DNA of 60,991 nt. Source: an uncultured Prevotellaceae bacterium. Lineage in GTDB: Bacteria > Bacteroidota > Bacteroidia > Bacteroidales > Bacteroidaceae. The notes under the pieces were generated by a model. That model saw only the letters and a program-made list of their open reading frames with translations. It was not told where the DNA came from and did no database searches. The first letter of the stretch is position 1, and the number at the start of each line of letters is the position of its first letter. Shown here piece by piece: positions 35,296 through 44,365 of this stretch. Position numbers and translations under genes: made by a program. Location: NCBI GenBank assembly GCA_900320565.1, contig ONSR01000002.1, positions 1-60,991 of the forward strand, written 5' to 3'.

Positions 35296-35368
35296 AGGAA
35301 CAGCCAACGCCCTATAGGGGAATGACCAACGCCCTATAGGGGAGTGACTGGCGCCCTATAGGGGAGTT
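35284..35368 (+). repeat. 22-bp tandem array B, four units, core CCCTATAGGGG
   Basis: Units start at 35284, 35306, 35328 and 35350 with the same CGCCCTATAG core as array A 32 kb away. Unit 1 has a G-to-A change and overlaps the stop codon of the membrane-protein gene. Confidence 0.95.
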
Positions 35369-35390
35369 GGAAGAGAGCACAGCCTCCTTA

Positions 35391-35430
35391 ACAAAAAAGC
35401 ACTACCTCTTCATCCAAAGAGATAGTGCTT
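35391..35430 (-). terminator. Terminator of the fasciclin gene
   Basis: AAGCACTACCTCTT (35397-35410) and AAGAGATAGTGCTT (35417-35430) pair with one mismatch; on the minus strand a T-run follows. The arm shares GCACTACCTCTT with 22-bp array E. Confidence 0.85.
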
Positions 35431-35450
35431 ATAAGAAACGGCTCCAGTCC

Positions 35451-37628
35451 TTACCAGATATCCTCCGACTCCTCGGGATTGTCGTAAACCTCCTTCGGCA
35501 CGTATTCGAAGTAGTCCATGTAGAACTCCTTGGCTTCCTCTTCAAGTACAGACTTGAAGCGGATGTAGTAGTTCTTGTAAGGCTGCAGGTAAGTGCTCAT
35601 TATGATGCGGCGCGACATGAAGTGGTCATTACGCACAGACCTGCTGCTTCCAAATTGGTTGCTCCACGAGTTAGGAGCCTTCATGAAGCCCTTCGTGCGC
35701 ATCGTCTTCGTAACCTGGTCGTTATACTCCTCGTCGTCGGTATCCTCTTCCCAACCTACATCCGACGGCAGCGTCGTAGGCCCAATCCTCATCTCCAGTC
35801 CACCGATACGCAAGTCCATAGGAATGCCAGTGACATACATCTTGTCGCGCTCGGCTCCAAAATACACCTGCGCCATAGAACGCACGCGCGAACCCGTAGC
35901 CACGCCAAAGCGAATCTCATACTGGCCTGCACGAGGAACGGGAGGCAACTTCATCGAGAAATCGTAACGCCCGATGATGTTGAACTCATCACCCTGAAGG
36001 TTGTGATAAGGGGATGGGTATCCCGAAAGGAAATAGAAGAGTGTGCCCTCTCGTATTTCCACATTTGCTATGTATGGGTAATTCGTCGGTATGGCTCGTA
36101 CGCTGGTAGCTCCATAAACGTAGTTGGCACGGGGTGCTCGGATGTCATTGTTCATCAGTTCCGGCATCATACAGCCCGCATCGATACGAATACGCTCGCT
36201 ACCTATCTGGTTGCACACATTCTCCGTGCAGACAAGCAAGTTGTCAATAGGATACACCACAGCATTGGCCACACTGGTAGCATCAGTTCCTGCCTCATTG
36301 TAGGTCAAGACACGGACACCTTCATTCTCGTTCGGGAAGGCACTGGAACCCTTCAGACGGTGGAACTGGCCGCTCTCATGATAGTCATTGGCATTCATGC
36401 GAGCCAGGCCGAACTGGCCGCGTCCGTTCCTCAACATGGGGAAACGGTTCAAATAGATACCATTACTCTCCCTGCTCTCAAAGGTCTTCAACAAACGGGG
36501 AATGCCCATCGTCTGGTAATAATCCATGATGGAAATCGTAGGCGCCGTGGAAGAGGTGTAACTGTAACCCAGTTCATTGTAGTGAACCACCAGCTTCTCC
36601 CTGCCAATGCGCTGTGGCAGGAGATGGTACGTGACGAACTGGTTCAGCACATTCATCTCGTTCGTATAGTCATCGTCGAAGAGAGTGCCGGCCACATAAT
36701 CGAACAGGCCCGACTCGCGCAGGAAGTCGCAAATGTCGGTCACCTTAATCTCATCAGCACTCTTCCCCAACTTCTCTTCCCAAAAACGGTCTGTCTCCGC
36801 AAAAAGCGTAAAGCCATAATAACGATGCTGAGGAATGGTTCCCACCTGACCGACAGAGGTATGCTTAGGCAAATCCTTCACCTGGCCAGTCAAGTACAGG
36901 TGTTCCCACGTCTCATCACGATAGGCATTAAGCGTGTCTTCCAGCCCACAAGCCAATATCAGACGCGACATCACGCTGTATCCGCTCTTGGGATCCTTTG
37001 ACCACATACGCATGAAGTCGCCCAAACGACCATCGCTCGGCGCAACCACACCCTCCACCTGATGCACATAACCGTTTGTAAGGATAATCCCTCGGTTCGT
37101 CTTCGACACAACTGCCACACCATCTATGCTTATGCTGTCCAAGTCGTGTTGGCCATAAAAGACACGCAACTTGCGGTTGTTCATGTTCGAGAGGCCAAAC
37201 TCGTGCTCATGCTTGGGGAAGTCCGTAACATCATAAGCATACTGGTCACCACTATCCAAGACACTGTTGAACACAATAACCTTCTCAATGCTGTCCAGCG
37301 TGTGCTGATCCGTAAAACCGTCCCACGAAGGTTCAGTAATTATGCCTTTACGGCAAAGAGAGTCCAGATAAGCCTGCACGGCATCATTCGTCGGAGCAAA
37401 CACCGTATAATGTCCACGGGCCGACAACAACTGCTTCAACGTCGTTTTCGAATACGCACTCAAGGGTACCTTGCCAAGCAAGCGCAAATACTCGCTATAG
37501 TACTCCTTGCTCTCCAGATACTGAGTAATAGTCTTGCCTTCGAAGACATATCTTGACGACATGTCTATGTCTTCCGTACAACAACACAAAGTCATCAGCA
37601 GGGCTGCTGCAAATAAAAAGCGTCTCAT
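35451..37628 (-). CDS. Fasciclin (FAS1) domain surface lipoprotein
   Basis: 725 residues. The signal MRRFLFAAALLMTLCCC ends in a cysteine cluster followed by TEDID; one of Cys15-17 is lipidated, with acidic residues after it as in surface-exported lipoproteins. The first FAS1 domain (~28-190) has the H1 motif GHYTVFAPTNDAVQAYL; a second, more diverged one spans ~270-430 (DICDFLRESGLFDYVAG, then NQFVTYHLLP). The C-terminal third is beta-rich and may bind a ligand. Bacteroidetes FAS1 lipoproteins often sit in Sus-like loci, but no SusC/D is near. It is monocistronic with its own terminator, and diverges from the glycosyltransferase operon. Confidence 0.9.
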   Translation of the reverse strand: MRRFLFAAALLMTLCCCTEDIDMSSRYVFEGKTITQYLESKEYYSEYLRLLGKVPLSAYSKTTLKQLLSARGHYTVFAPTNDAVQAYLDSLCRKGIITEPSWDGFTDQHTLDSIEKVIVFNSVLDSGDQYAYDVTDFPKHEHEFGLSNMNNRKLRVFYGQHDLDSISIDGVAVVSKTNRGIILTNGYVHQVEGVVAPSDGRLGDFMRMWSKDPKSGYSVMSRLILACGLEDTLNAYRDETWEHLYLTGQVKDLPKHTSVGQVGTIPQHRYYGFTLFAETDRFWEEKLGKSADEIKVTDICDFLRESGLFDYVAGTLFDDDYTNEMNVLNQFVTYHLLPQRIGREKLVVHYNELGYSYTSSTAPTISIMDYYQTMGIPRLLKTFESRESNGIYLNRFPMLRNGRGQFGLARMNANDYHESGQFHRLKGSSAFPNENEGVRVLTYNEAGTDATSVANAVVYPIDNLLVCTENVCNQIGSERIRIDAGCMMPELMNNDIRAPRANYVYGATSVRAIPTNYPYIANVEIREGTLFYFLSGYPSPYHNLQGDEFNIIGRYDFSMKLPPVPRAGQYEIRFGVATGSRVRSMAQVYFGAERDKMYVTGIPMDLRIGGLEMRIGPTTLPSDVGWEEDTDDEEYNDQVTKTMRTKGFMKAPNSWSNQFGSSRSVRNDHFMSRRIIMSTYLQPYKNYYIRFKSVLEEEAKEFYMDYFEYVPKEVYDNPEESEDIW

Positions 37629-37741
37629 GTAGTATTCTTAATCTTCAAGAAGCCCTTTCTCTGGCATCTTAGGTTAATAAGTCTGTTCGTTTTAGTGTGT
37701 TAGTTTCGTCAAAAGAATGCATCTTCGCACTCTCTCGCATG

Positions 37742-37749
37742 CAAATATA
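37742..37749 (-). promoter_or_regulatory. -7 element of the fasciclin gene
   Basis: TATATTTG on the minus strand, about 110 bp upstream of the start; no clear -33 TTTG. Confidence 0.5.
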
Positions 37750-37793
37750 CAACTTTTTACGATATCCTACATACATTATTAGATGAAATTTCG

Positions 37794-37801
37794 TAACTTT
37801 G
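37794..37801 (+). promoter_or_regulatory. -7 element of the glycosyltransferase operon
   Basis: TAACTTTG ends 5 nt before ATG 37807, so the transcript would start at or next to the start codon. It overlaps the codons of the alternative ATG 37783, which is therefore rejected. Confidence 0.65.
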
Positions 37802-37806
37802 CGGAC

Positions 37807-38829
37807 ATGAAACCATATCTTGTCGATATTCCGGTGCTGATTCTGTTCTTTAACAGGCCTCAGCAACTCGGTCAAGTCTTCGAGCAAGTCAGGATGGCTC
37901 GGCCGTCACGCCTGTTCCTCTATCAGGACGGTCCACGAAGCGAAGCAGACATGCTCGGCATACAGGCTTGCCGAGATATAGTGGCGCAGGTGGACTGGGA
38001 ATGTCAGGTAGAAACACTCTTCCAAGAGAAGAACTACGGCTGCGACCCCTCGGAATACATTTCGCAGAAATGGGCATTCAGCCACGTCGAGAAGTGCGTC
38101 GTGCTTGAGGACGACGATGTCCCCAGCTTAAGCTTCTTTACCTTCTGCAAAGAGATGCTCGACCGCTATGAGAACGATGAGCGCATCACAATGATAAGCG
38201 GTTTCAACGTCGAGGAACAAACCAGAGATGTACAAGGCGACTACTTCTTCACAACCAACTTTAGCATCTGGGGCTGGGCTTCCTGGCGGCGCGTCATAGA
38301 TCAATGGGATGAACACTATACCTGGCTCGACAACCCAGTCGCCGTCCGTCAACTTGAGGAACTGATACGTGAGCGAGGCTATCGCGACGACTTCCTGCCG
38401 ATGTGCCGCAAGCATCGTGAGCAAGGCAAAGCCTTCTACGAGACCATATTCTGGTCGCACATGCTCCTATCGGGCGGACTTGCCATCGTTCCCGCTAAGA
38501 ACATGGTCAACAACCTCGGTGCCACAGCTGACAGCACCCACTTCGGCGGCTCACTCGAGACAATGCCTCGAGGCTACCGACGCATCTTCACCATGCAACG
38601 CTTCGAATTGCCCGAAGGTCACAACCTCGTTCATCCACCCTACATCATGGAGCATGTTGCCTATCGTCACCGTGCATATCGCATCATGGGATGGATGTGC
38701 CCAATGACAAAAATCGCCCGTTCCATCGAGGAATTTGCCCTTAATCTGCGTTACGGGAACTTCAAATTCATCATCAAGGCTATAGGCAATCGCATCCGCA
38801 AATGGATGGGGAAGGAGGCTTACCGATGA
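37807..38829 (+). CDS. Glycosyltransferase (nucleotide-diphospho-sugar transferase, GT-A fold)
   Basis: 340 residues from ATG 37807. GT-A fold: VDIPVLILFFNRPQQLGQVF at the N-terminus, LFLYQDGPRSE, and VVLEDDDVPS near residue 105 with the acidic metal/nucleotide motif. The block SIWGWASWRRVIDQWD around 155-170 is typical of the Bacteroidetes hemolysin/GT2-like sugar transferases of O-antigen and capsule loci. It transfers a sugar in the cytoplasm; donor and acceptor unknown. The promoter box lies 5 nt upstream of the start, implying a leaderless mRNA. Its stop overlaps the next gene as ATGA. Confidence 0.85.
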   Translation: MKPYLVDIPVLILFFNRPQQLGQVFEQVRMARPSRLFLYQDGPRSEADMLGIQACRDIVAQVDWECQVETLFQEKNYGCDPSEYISQKWAFSHVEKCVVLEDDDVPSLSFFTFCKEMLDRYENDERITMISGFNVEEQTRDVQGDYFFTTNFSIWGWASWRRVIDQWDEHYTWLDNPVAVRQLEELIRERGYRDDFLPMCRKHREQGKAFYETIFWSHMLLSGGLAIVPAKNMVNNLGATADSTHFGGSLETMPRGYRRIFTMQRFELPEGHNLVHPPYIMEHVAYRHRAYRIMGWMCPMTKIARSIEEFALNLRYGNFKFIIKAIGNRIRKWMGKEAYR

Positions 38830-40001
38830 AGGTCCTGCTCATAAGCACCAGCGAACGAAGTGGCGGAGGCGCCATTGCTGCCCGACGACTCATGGAAGCC
38901 CTCGTCTCTAACGGCATTAAGGCAAAGCTTATGGTGCGCGACAAGCAGTCGGATGCCGTAACGGTCGTCAAGGTGGGAAACAAGTTGCCGAAGCTCTTGG
39001 AACGCCTTGCCATCCTGCCTCGTTGTGGTTTCCGACTCTCACGCCTATGGCAAGCAGACATCGCCAATGTTGGCATCAGCATAACAGACACGAAAGAGTT
39101 CAAAGAGGCAGACGTCGTGCACCTGCATTGGGTCAATCAAGGCATGCTTTCTCTCGATGAAATGGGCAATATTATGCGCAGTGGCAAACGCGTCGTCATG
39201 ACATTGCACGACGAATGGGCCTACCTCGGCGTATGTCATTATCGAGGCGAATGCAAGGAGAAGGAGTGCCGGAAGTGTTCTCTGCTCTGTGGCTCCTTAC
39301 CTTATTATATATACGCGCGCAAGCGTGCAATGTACCAGCGCTGGCACCCCATCTTTGTTGGTTGTAGCAACTGGATTGCCGAAGAAGCACGAAAGGCACT
39401 GCCGGAAGAACGCATTGAGCACATCAACAATTGTGTTCCCGCTGCCCTTTTCCATCCCATCGACATGCTGCAAGCCCGCCAGACCCTCGCTCTTCCCAAA
39501 GACAAACGGCTGCTCCTCTTCTGCAGTCAAAAGGTAACCGACGAGCGCAAAGGCATCACCTTCCTCGTCGAAGCCCTCCAACAACTTCAAGGAGACAACC
39601 TGCAACTCATCATCGTGGGCAAAGACTCTGAACAAATACCCTTGCCCGACGGCATTAAAGCCTTCCGGTTTGGCTCTGTCAGCGAAGAGATGATGCCCAA
39701 ACTCTACAGCGCTGCCGATGTTTTCGTCACGCCAAGCCTGCAGGACAACCTGCCCAATACGATTGCCGAGGCCATGAGTTGCGGCACACCTTGCGTGGGG
39801 TTCAATGTCGGAGGCATCCCCGAGATGATTGACCACCTTAGCAATGGCTATGTAGCTCGCTATCAGGATGCTGCAGACCTGGCAGAAGGCATACGCTTCG
39901 TCCTTAGCCATGACATGCGAGAAGCAGCACACCACAAGGCTGCCAATGCTTATGGCGAGACACACGTAGCACAACAATACATCAAACTCTATCAGGCATA
40001 G
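38826..40001 (+). CDS. Glycosyltransferase family 4
   Basis: 391 residues. GT-B fold. The N-terminus MKVLLISTSERSGGGAIAARRL has the Gly-rich acceptor loop; VVMTLHDEWAYLGVCHY and a Cys-rich patch (CKEKECRKCSLLC, residues ~140-155) follow, then the C-terminal nucleotide domain with ADVFVTPSLQDNLPNTIAEAMSCGTP, containing the family 4 E-x7-E pattern. The Cys cluster resembles a zinc site found in WcaC-like transferases. ATGA overlap with the gene before and a 1-bp gap to the next show a tight operon. It probably builds a surface polysaccharide. Confidence 0.9.
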   Translation: MKVLLISTSERSGGGAIAARRLMEALVSNGIKAKLMVRDKQSDAVTVVKVGNKLPKLLERLAILPRCGFRLSRLWQADIANVGISITDTKEFKEADVVHLHWVNQGMLSLDEMGNIMRSGKRVVMTLHDEWAYLGVCHYRGECKEKECRKCSLLCGSLPYYIYARKRAMYQRWHPIFVGCSNWIAEEARKALPEERIEHINNCVPAALFHPIDMLQARQTLALPKDKRLLLFCSQKVTDERKGITFLVEALQQLQGDNLQLIIVGKDSEQIPLPDGIKAFRFGSVSEEMMPKLYSAADVFVTPSLQDNLPNTIAEAMSCGTPCVGFNVGGIPEMIDHLSNGYVARYQDAADLAEGIRFVLSHDMREAAHHKAANAYGETHVAQQYIKLYQA

Positions 40002-40002
40002 C

Positions 40003-40782
40003 ATGAAGCCTCTCTTTACCATAGCAACCGTAACATACAACGCAGAAGCAACCCTCGAACGAACCTTGAAGAGTGTTGCCTCGCAAGACTATGCCCGCAT
40101 CGAGCATCTTATCATCGACGGCTGCTCCAAAGACCATACGCTCTCCCTGGTGCAACGCTATGTCGAGGAGAATCAGGCACGCCACAACATACGCCTCATC
40201 TGCGAGCCCGACAACGGACTCTATGATGCGATGAACAAGGCTTTGCTTGCCGCAACAGGCGACTACATTGTCTTCCTCAATGCAGGAGACTGCCTACACA
40301 GTACCGACACCATCACTGCCCTTGCCGAGCAAGCACAATGGACAAAAGGTGGACACAGACATCCAGCCATCCTCTATGGCGACACACACATCGTCGACAA
40401 TGACGGCAACTTCCTGCGTCGCCGCAGACTCACGCCGCCAGAGAATCTTACACAAAAGAGCTTCCTCAATGGCATGTTGGTCTGCCACCAGTCGTTCTAT
40501 GTACGTACTGACATAGCGAAGCAAGAACCCTATGACCTCGACTATCGTTACTCTGCCGACTTCGACTGGTGCATCCGCATCATACGCCGCGCTAATCGTC
40601 GTCGCATCAGGATAGTAAACACGCATCTCGTGCTGACGGACTACCTCAACGAAGGCATGACGACACGCAACCACCAGGCATCGCTCAAGGAGCGCTTCCG
40701 CATCATGACGCACTATTACGGCTGGTGGGCAACCGTCATCCGGCACTTCTGGTTCATTATCAGAGCCATCGTCAAGAAATAA
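40003..40782 (+). CDS. Glycosyltransferase family 2
   Basis: 259 residues. TIATVTYNAEATLERTLKSV opens the GT-A fold, IIDGCSKDHT and EPDNGLYDAMNKAL follow, and the DxD-type site is in VFLNAGDC. These match the WcaA/WcaE-like GT2 enzymes of exopolysaccharide synthesis. The C-terminus is basic and amphipathic (HYYGWWATVIRHFWFIIRAI), suggesting membrane association. It is the third transferase of the operon; rnhB starts 6 bp later. Confidence 0.9.
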   Translation: MKPLFTIATVTYNAEATLERTLKSVASQDYARIEHLIIDGCSKDHTLSLVQRYVEENQARHNIRLICEPDNGLYDAMNKALLAATGDYIVFLNAGDCLHSTDTITALAEQAQWTKGGHRHPAILYGDTHIVDNDGNFLRRRRLTPPENLTQKSFLNGMLVCHQSFYVRTDIAKQEPYDLDYRYSADFDWCIRIIRRANRRRIRIVNTHLVLTDYLNEGMTTRNHQASLKERFRIMTHYYGWWATVIRHFWFIIRAIVKK

Positions 40783-40788
40783 CCCAAT

Positions 40789-41427
40789 ATGCTTGAGCCA
40801 TACTATCATAAAGATGTCATCGAAGCAGGATGCGACGAAGCAGGCAGAGGCTGCCTGGCTGGTCCGGTCTATGCGGCTGCCGTCATCTTGCCGAAAGACT
40901 TCAAGAGCGACCTTCTCAACGACTCCAAGCAACTTAGCGAGAAGAAGCGCTATGCTCTGCGAGAAGTCATAGAGCGTGAGGCAGTGGCTTGGGCTGTAGG
41001 TATCGTGAGCAACGAGGAGATAGACAAGATAAACATCCTGCGTGCCAGCATACTTGCCATGCATCGTGCCCTCGACGGACTTAAGATACGGCCAGAGGAG
41101 ATCATCGTCGATGGCAACCGCTTCAAGCCATATGCTCCACCTCTTTTAGGAGGGGGACGGGGGGAGGCTTTGCCCTACACCACCATCGTCAAAGGCGACG
41201 GCAAGTACATGAGCATCGCAGCAGCAAGCATCCTGGCAAAAACATACAGGGACGACTGCATGAAGAAACTGCACGAAGAATATCCGGCTTATCATTGGGA
41301 CAGCAACAAGGGCTACCCTGCACCGGCACATCGGCAGGCCATACGCGAGCACGGCACGACGCCCTACCACCGAATGACCTTCAACTTGCTTGGCTCGCCT
41401 CAACTTGAATTTGATTTCACTGACTAG
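40789..41427 (+). CDS. rnhB: Ribonuclease HII
   Basis: 212 residues. It cleaves RNA in RNA-DNA hybrids and single ribonucleotides in DNA. Acidic active-site motif [12 protein letters not shown] at ~15-26, [13 protein letters not shown], and [13 protein letters not shown] are the RNase HII blocks. After FKPY an unusual Pro/Gly-rich stretch [13 protein letters not shown] appears where most homologues run straight into the P-x-T-x-V-KGD strand; its DNA (41137-41167) is G-rich and looks like an inserted repeat. The reading frame stays open, so the enzyme may still work. The gene is the last of the glycosyltransferase operon. Confidence 0.95.
   Translation: MLEPYYHKDVIEAGCDEAGRGCLAGPVYAAAVILPKDFKSDLLNDSKQLSEKKRYALREVIEREAVAWAVGIVSNEEIDKINILRASILAMHRALDGLKIRPEEIIVDGNRFKPYAPPLLGGGRGEALPYTTIVKGDGKYMSIAAASILAKTYRDDCMKKLHEEYPAYHWDSNKGYPAPAHRQAIREHGTTPYHRMTFNLLGSPQLEFDFTD
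41137..41167 (+). repeat. G-rich in-frame insertion in rnhB
   Basis: A 31-bp stretch with CCACCTCTTTTAGGAGG then a G/C run. Sequences of this pattern (CCACCTC ... GAGG, G-rich) are common dispersed repeats in Bacteroidetes from memory. It adds roughly 12 codons between two conserved RnhB motifs. Confidence 0.5.
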
Positions 41428-41449
41428 CAATCTATCATCAATAAACTAC

Positions 41450-43504
41450 ATGAAACGACAACTATTACACTTAATCTTTGTGCTGCTGGCTATCCTTTCG
41501 GCACAAGCACAAGACCTCAACGTCTGTACCTACAATGTCAGGAACAAGAACTCGGGGGACAACGATGCGGGCAACGGCTGGACAACCCGACGCACTTACC
41601 TCATCAATCTTGTCAACTTCCAACAGCCTGACCTGCTTGGTGTGCAGGAGGCCTTGATCGCACAGATGACTGATCTGGCGAACGGGCTGACCGGTTATGG
41701 CCGAATCGGCGTGGGGCGTGACGACGGCGGTACAGGTGGAGAATTCTCTGCCATCTTCTATCGTAAGGAACGCCTGGTGCTGCTCGACAATGGTGACTTC
41801 TGGCTGAGCGACACGCCCTACAAGCCTTCGAAGGGCTTCCCCAGTGCAGGCGGAAGCACCACGTACAAGCGTATCTGCTCGTGGGGCAAGTTCTATGACA
41901 AGCAGGCCCACGTGATTCTCTATCACTTCAACACTCATCTGGACCTCGACGAGACGAACCGACAGCAGTCCTACTATCTGATAAGGCAGAAGATTACGGA
42001 AATCGTGGGAAGCATAAAAGCACCTATCATCATCACGGGCGACTATAATGCCGTGCAGACAGGTGAAGCCTACAGGCTGTTCCACGACTCGGGTTTCCTC
42101 TACGACAGCTATGAGAAGGCCAAGGCTAAGTTCATCACGAACGGCACATGCCCGGGCTTCAACGCAGGCAACTACAGCACAGTATCGGGAGAACTGCGGC
42201 GCATCGACCATATCTTCTACACGAAGGATGCCTTCACTGCTAACATCTATGCCGTGCTTAACCCATGTTACTATTCCACGAGCGGTACGGCAACCTATCA
42301 GGAGAGACACTATTCCGACCACTGCCCCGTATTTACGAAGCTGGCCTACAAGACGACAGTTCCGACGACAGAGATTGCCACGACACCGCCAACGGCTGTG
42401 GATGGCATTTACCAAATCTCCACGCCTGAGGAATTGCAGTCATTCGCAAACATTGTCAATGGTGTGGGCGGGTTCGAGCAGAATGGTTCTGCTGAGGCTG
42501 TCCTGCTGAACGACATTGACATGACGGAGATGGCTGGCTGGAAGCCTATCGGGACGGTCAACACGCCTTTCACCGGCAGTTTCGACGGACAGGGGCACTG
42601 CGTGACAGGTTTCTCTTTGCCGTATGTCTCGGGAAGCAGGATGGGGCTCTTCGGCTTTGTGAAAAACGCCACCATACAGAACTTTAGCCTGAGCGGAGAC
42701 ATCACCTGCATCTCCGGAGCCTCGGGTGTAGGCGTTGTGGGATGGGCTGAAGGCAGCACCATTTCCGACGTCCATTCCTCGCTCAACATTGCAACTACAG
42801 ATACAGACATCCATCACATCGCTGGCGTATGCGGCAGCCTGCGCACGGGCAGTATTGCCAGAAGATGCTCCTTCGACGGCACTCTGACCGAGACGTCCGA
42901 CAACACGGACTGCTTCGGAGGCATTGGCGGCTACTCCAACGAGAACTGCCTCTACGAGAACTGCGCCAACTATGGCACACTCACCTTTGCCAACGCTGAC
43001 TGCTATATAGGCGGCATCTGTGGTTATGCCAACAACGACATCTTCACAGGCATCTTCAACTGCCTCAATGTAGGCAAAGTACAGATGTCCGAGGGTACGC
43101 CTACGTATGGCGGTGCCTTCGTCGGTCGCCTGCGTTCCCATGCTAAATCCAAGTTCGAGAACAACTACATGCTTGCTGGCAGTGCTCCCAGCACCAGCGG
43201 AGAGAACATGATTGCTGCTGAGACCGTCAGTGCCGACCAACTGGCAAGCGGCGAGGTCTGCTACAAGCTGAACGGCGACCAGACGGACATCAACTGGTAT
43301 CAGTATATCGGCGACGACGACTATCCCGTCCTCGACAGCCGCCACGGAGTCGTCGTCTTCCAGGACGGCATCTACACAGGCATCACCGAAACGGCTGCTG
43401 CCAGCAGCCTGAAGAACTCGGGCATCTACAATCTTGCCGGTCAGCGCCTGAGCAAGATGCAAAAAGGTATCAACATTATAAACGGAAAGAAAGTACTGAA
43501 ATAG
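41450..43504 (+). CDS. Secreted EEP-nuclease-like / GLUG fusion with T9SS-like tail
   Basis: 684 residues from ATG 41450 after rnhB. Signal peptide ends AILSAQAQ. EEP domain ~22-305 has all catalytic blocks: TYNVRN (Asn29), VQEA (Glu67), FNTHLDL, ITGDYNAVQ, RRIDHIFY and SDHCPV. Such secreted EEP domains act as nucleases or phosphodiesterases; the substrate is unknown. Residues ~325-610 form a GLUG beta-helix (SFDGQGHCVTGFSL, GVVGWAEGS, GGIGGY, GGICGY). The tail is NLAGQRLSKMQKGINI plus GKKVLK. Its final ~250 residues closely match the end of the 1631-residue protein at 48059. The degenerate EEP paralogue starts 2 bp downstream. Confidence 0.9.
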   Translation: MKRQLLHLIFVLLAILSAQAQDLNVCTYNVRNKNSGDNDAGNGWTTRRTYLINLVNFQQPDLLGVQEALIAQMTDLANGLTGYGRIGVGRDDGGTGGEFSAIFYRKERLVLLDNGDFWLSDTPYKPSKGFPSAGGSTTYKRICSWGKFYDKQAHVILYHFNTHLDLDETNRQQSYYLIRQKITEIVGSIKAPIIITGDYNAVQTGEAYRLFHDSGFLYDSYEKAKAKFITNGTCPGFNAGNYSTVSGELRRIDHIFYTKDAFTANIYAVLNPCYYSTSGTATYQERHYSDHCPVFTKLAYKTTVPTTEIATTPPTAVDGIYQISTPEELQSFANIVNGVGGFEQNGSAEAVLLNDIDMTEMAGWKPIGTVNTPFTGSFDGQGHCVTGFSLPYVSGSRMGLFGFVKNATIQNFSLSGDITCISGASGVGVVGWAEGSTISDVHSSLNIATTDTDIHHIAGVCGSLRTGSIARRCSFDGTLTETSDNTDCFGGIGGYSNENCLYENCANYGTLTFANADCYIGGICGYANNDIFTGIFNCLNVGKVQMSEGTPTYGGAFVGRLRSHAKSKFENNYMLAGSAPSTSGENMIAAETVSADQLASGEVCYKLNGDQTDINWYQYIGDDDYPVLDSRHGVVVFQDGIYTGITETAAASSLKNSGIYNLAGQRLSKMQKGINIINGKKVLK

Positions 43505-43506
43505 CC

Positions 43507-44313
43507 ATGAGAAAGTCTATCGCATTCATCATCATATCCCTGATGACCGTCTGTGTCACAGCACAGAACCTATACATCGGCAGTTTCTATGTCACCACAA
43601 ACACCGAGGAGAAACTCTACGGCGACGGTAAAGACAAGTGGACGGAGCGCCAGGTGCACATCAGCAATCTCTTCAGGTACGAACAGCCCGACGTGCTGGG
43701 ACTGCAAGGAGCCACTACAACGCAACAGTCCGCAATAAGGTCCAAAATAAACTCTGGCTTGACGAGTGTGCTCACCTACAAGCTGGCACAGAACATCCTC
43801 TACAACAAAACCGTCGAGCTCGACACATGCAACATGGTGGAGAACATGCCTGAAGGCAGCACCTGCTCTTGGGCGAAGATGAGGAAAGACGGCAAAGCCT
43901 TCTACGTCTTCAACTTCTGCTTCTCCACAGAAAACAGCATCGCCACCTCGTCGGCATCGCGCGTCCGCACAGCCATAGACGAAATCAACACCGAAGGCCT
44001 GCCCGTACTCATCGTGGGCGACCTCGGCGTCAACGAGACAAAGTCCGCATACAACTCGCTGAAAGCCAAGTACAACGACTGCTTCACCACAGCTGCCGTC
44101 GTCAGCGCAGAATACGGCACGAAGAACAACTTCGACCTGGCTGCCAACCACGGCACCGAGCGCTACGACTTCATCTTCGCCTCCAAGACCATCACCGTCA
44201 AGGCATACGGACAACTGCAATCCGCCTACTTCACCCAAGAGAGCGACGGCACCTACAAACGCCGCCAACTCTCCACCCATTTTCCCGTCATGGCAAAGGT
44301 GAAGCTTCCGTAA
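43507..44313 (+). CDS. Degenerate, probably inactive EEP paralogue
   Basis: 268 residues, signal peptide ending VCVTAQ, no GLUG region or T9SS tail. The fold outline of the upstream protein is kept (LIVGDLGVNET for ITGDYN; RYDFIFAS for RIDHIFY; STHFPVMA for SDHCPV). However, the catalytic Asn is Tyr28, the metal-binding Glu is Gly68 (LQGA instead of VQEA), and the RIDHIF histidine and SDH aspartate are lost. At least four active-site residues are therefore changed while the frame is intact and the signal peptide kept. It is likely a duplicated, non-catalytic partner or binding protein rather than a nuclease. The 2-bp spacing after the active copy indicates one operon. Confidence 0.85.
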   Translation: MRKSIAFIIISLMTVCVTAQNLYIGSFYVTTNTEEKLYGDGKDKWTERQVHISNLFRYEQPDVLGLQGATTTQQSAIRSKINSGLTSVLTYKLAQNILYNKTVELDTCNMVENMPEGSTCSWAKMRKDGKAFYVFNFCFSTENSIATSSASRVRTAIDEINTEGLPVLIVGDLGVNETKSAYNSLKAKYNDCFTTAAVVSAEYGTKNNFDLAANHGTERYDFIFASKTITVKAYGQLQSAYFTQESDGTYKRRQLSTHFPVMAKVKLP

Positions 44314-44365
44314 AAAATATTTACATCTTTTAGGCCATTCCACATCATCCCATATGTTGAATCGG

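Noticed and set aside
35367..37001. 544-codon plus-strand open frame opposite the fasciclin gene
   Set aside because: Antisense shadow of a complete FAS1 lipoprotein with signal and terminator.
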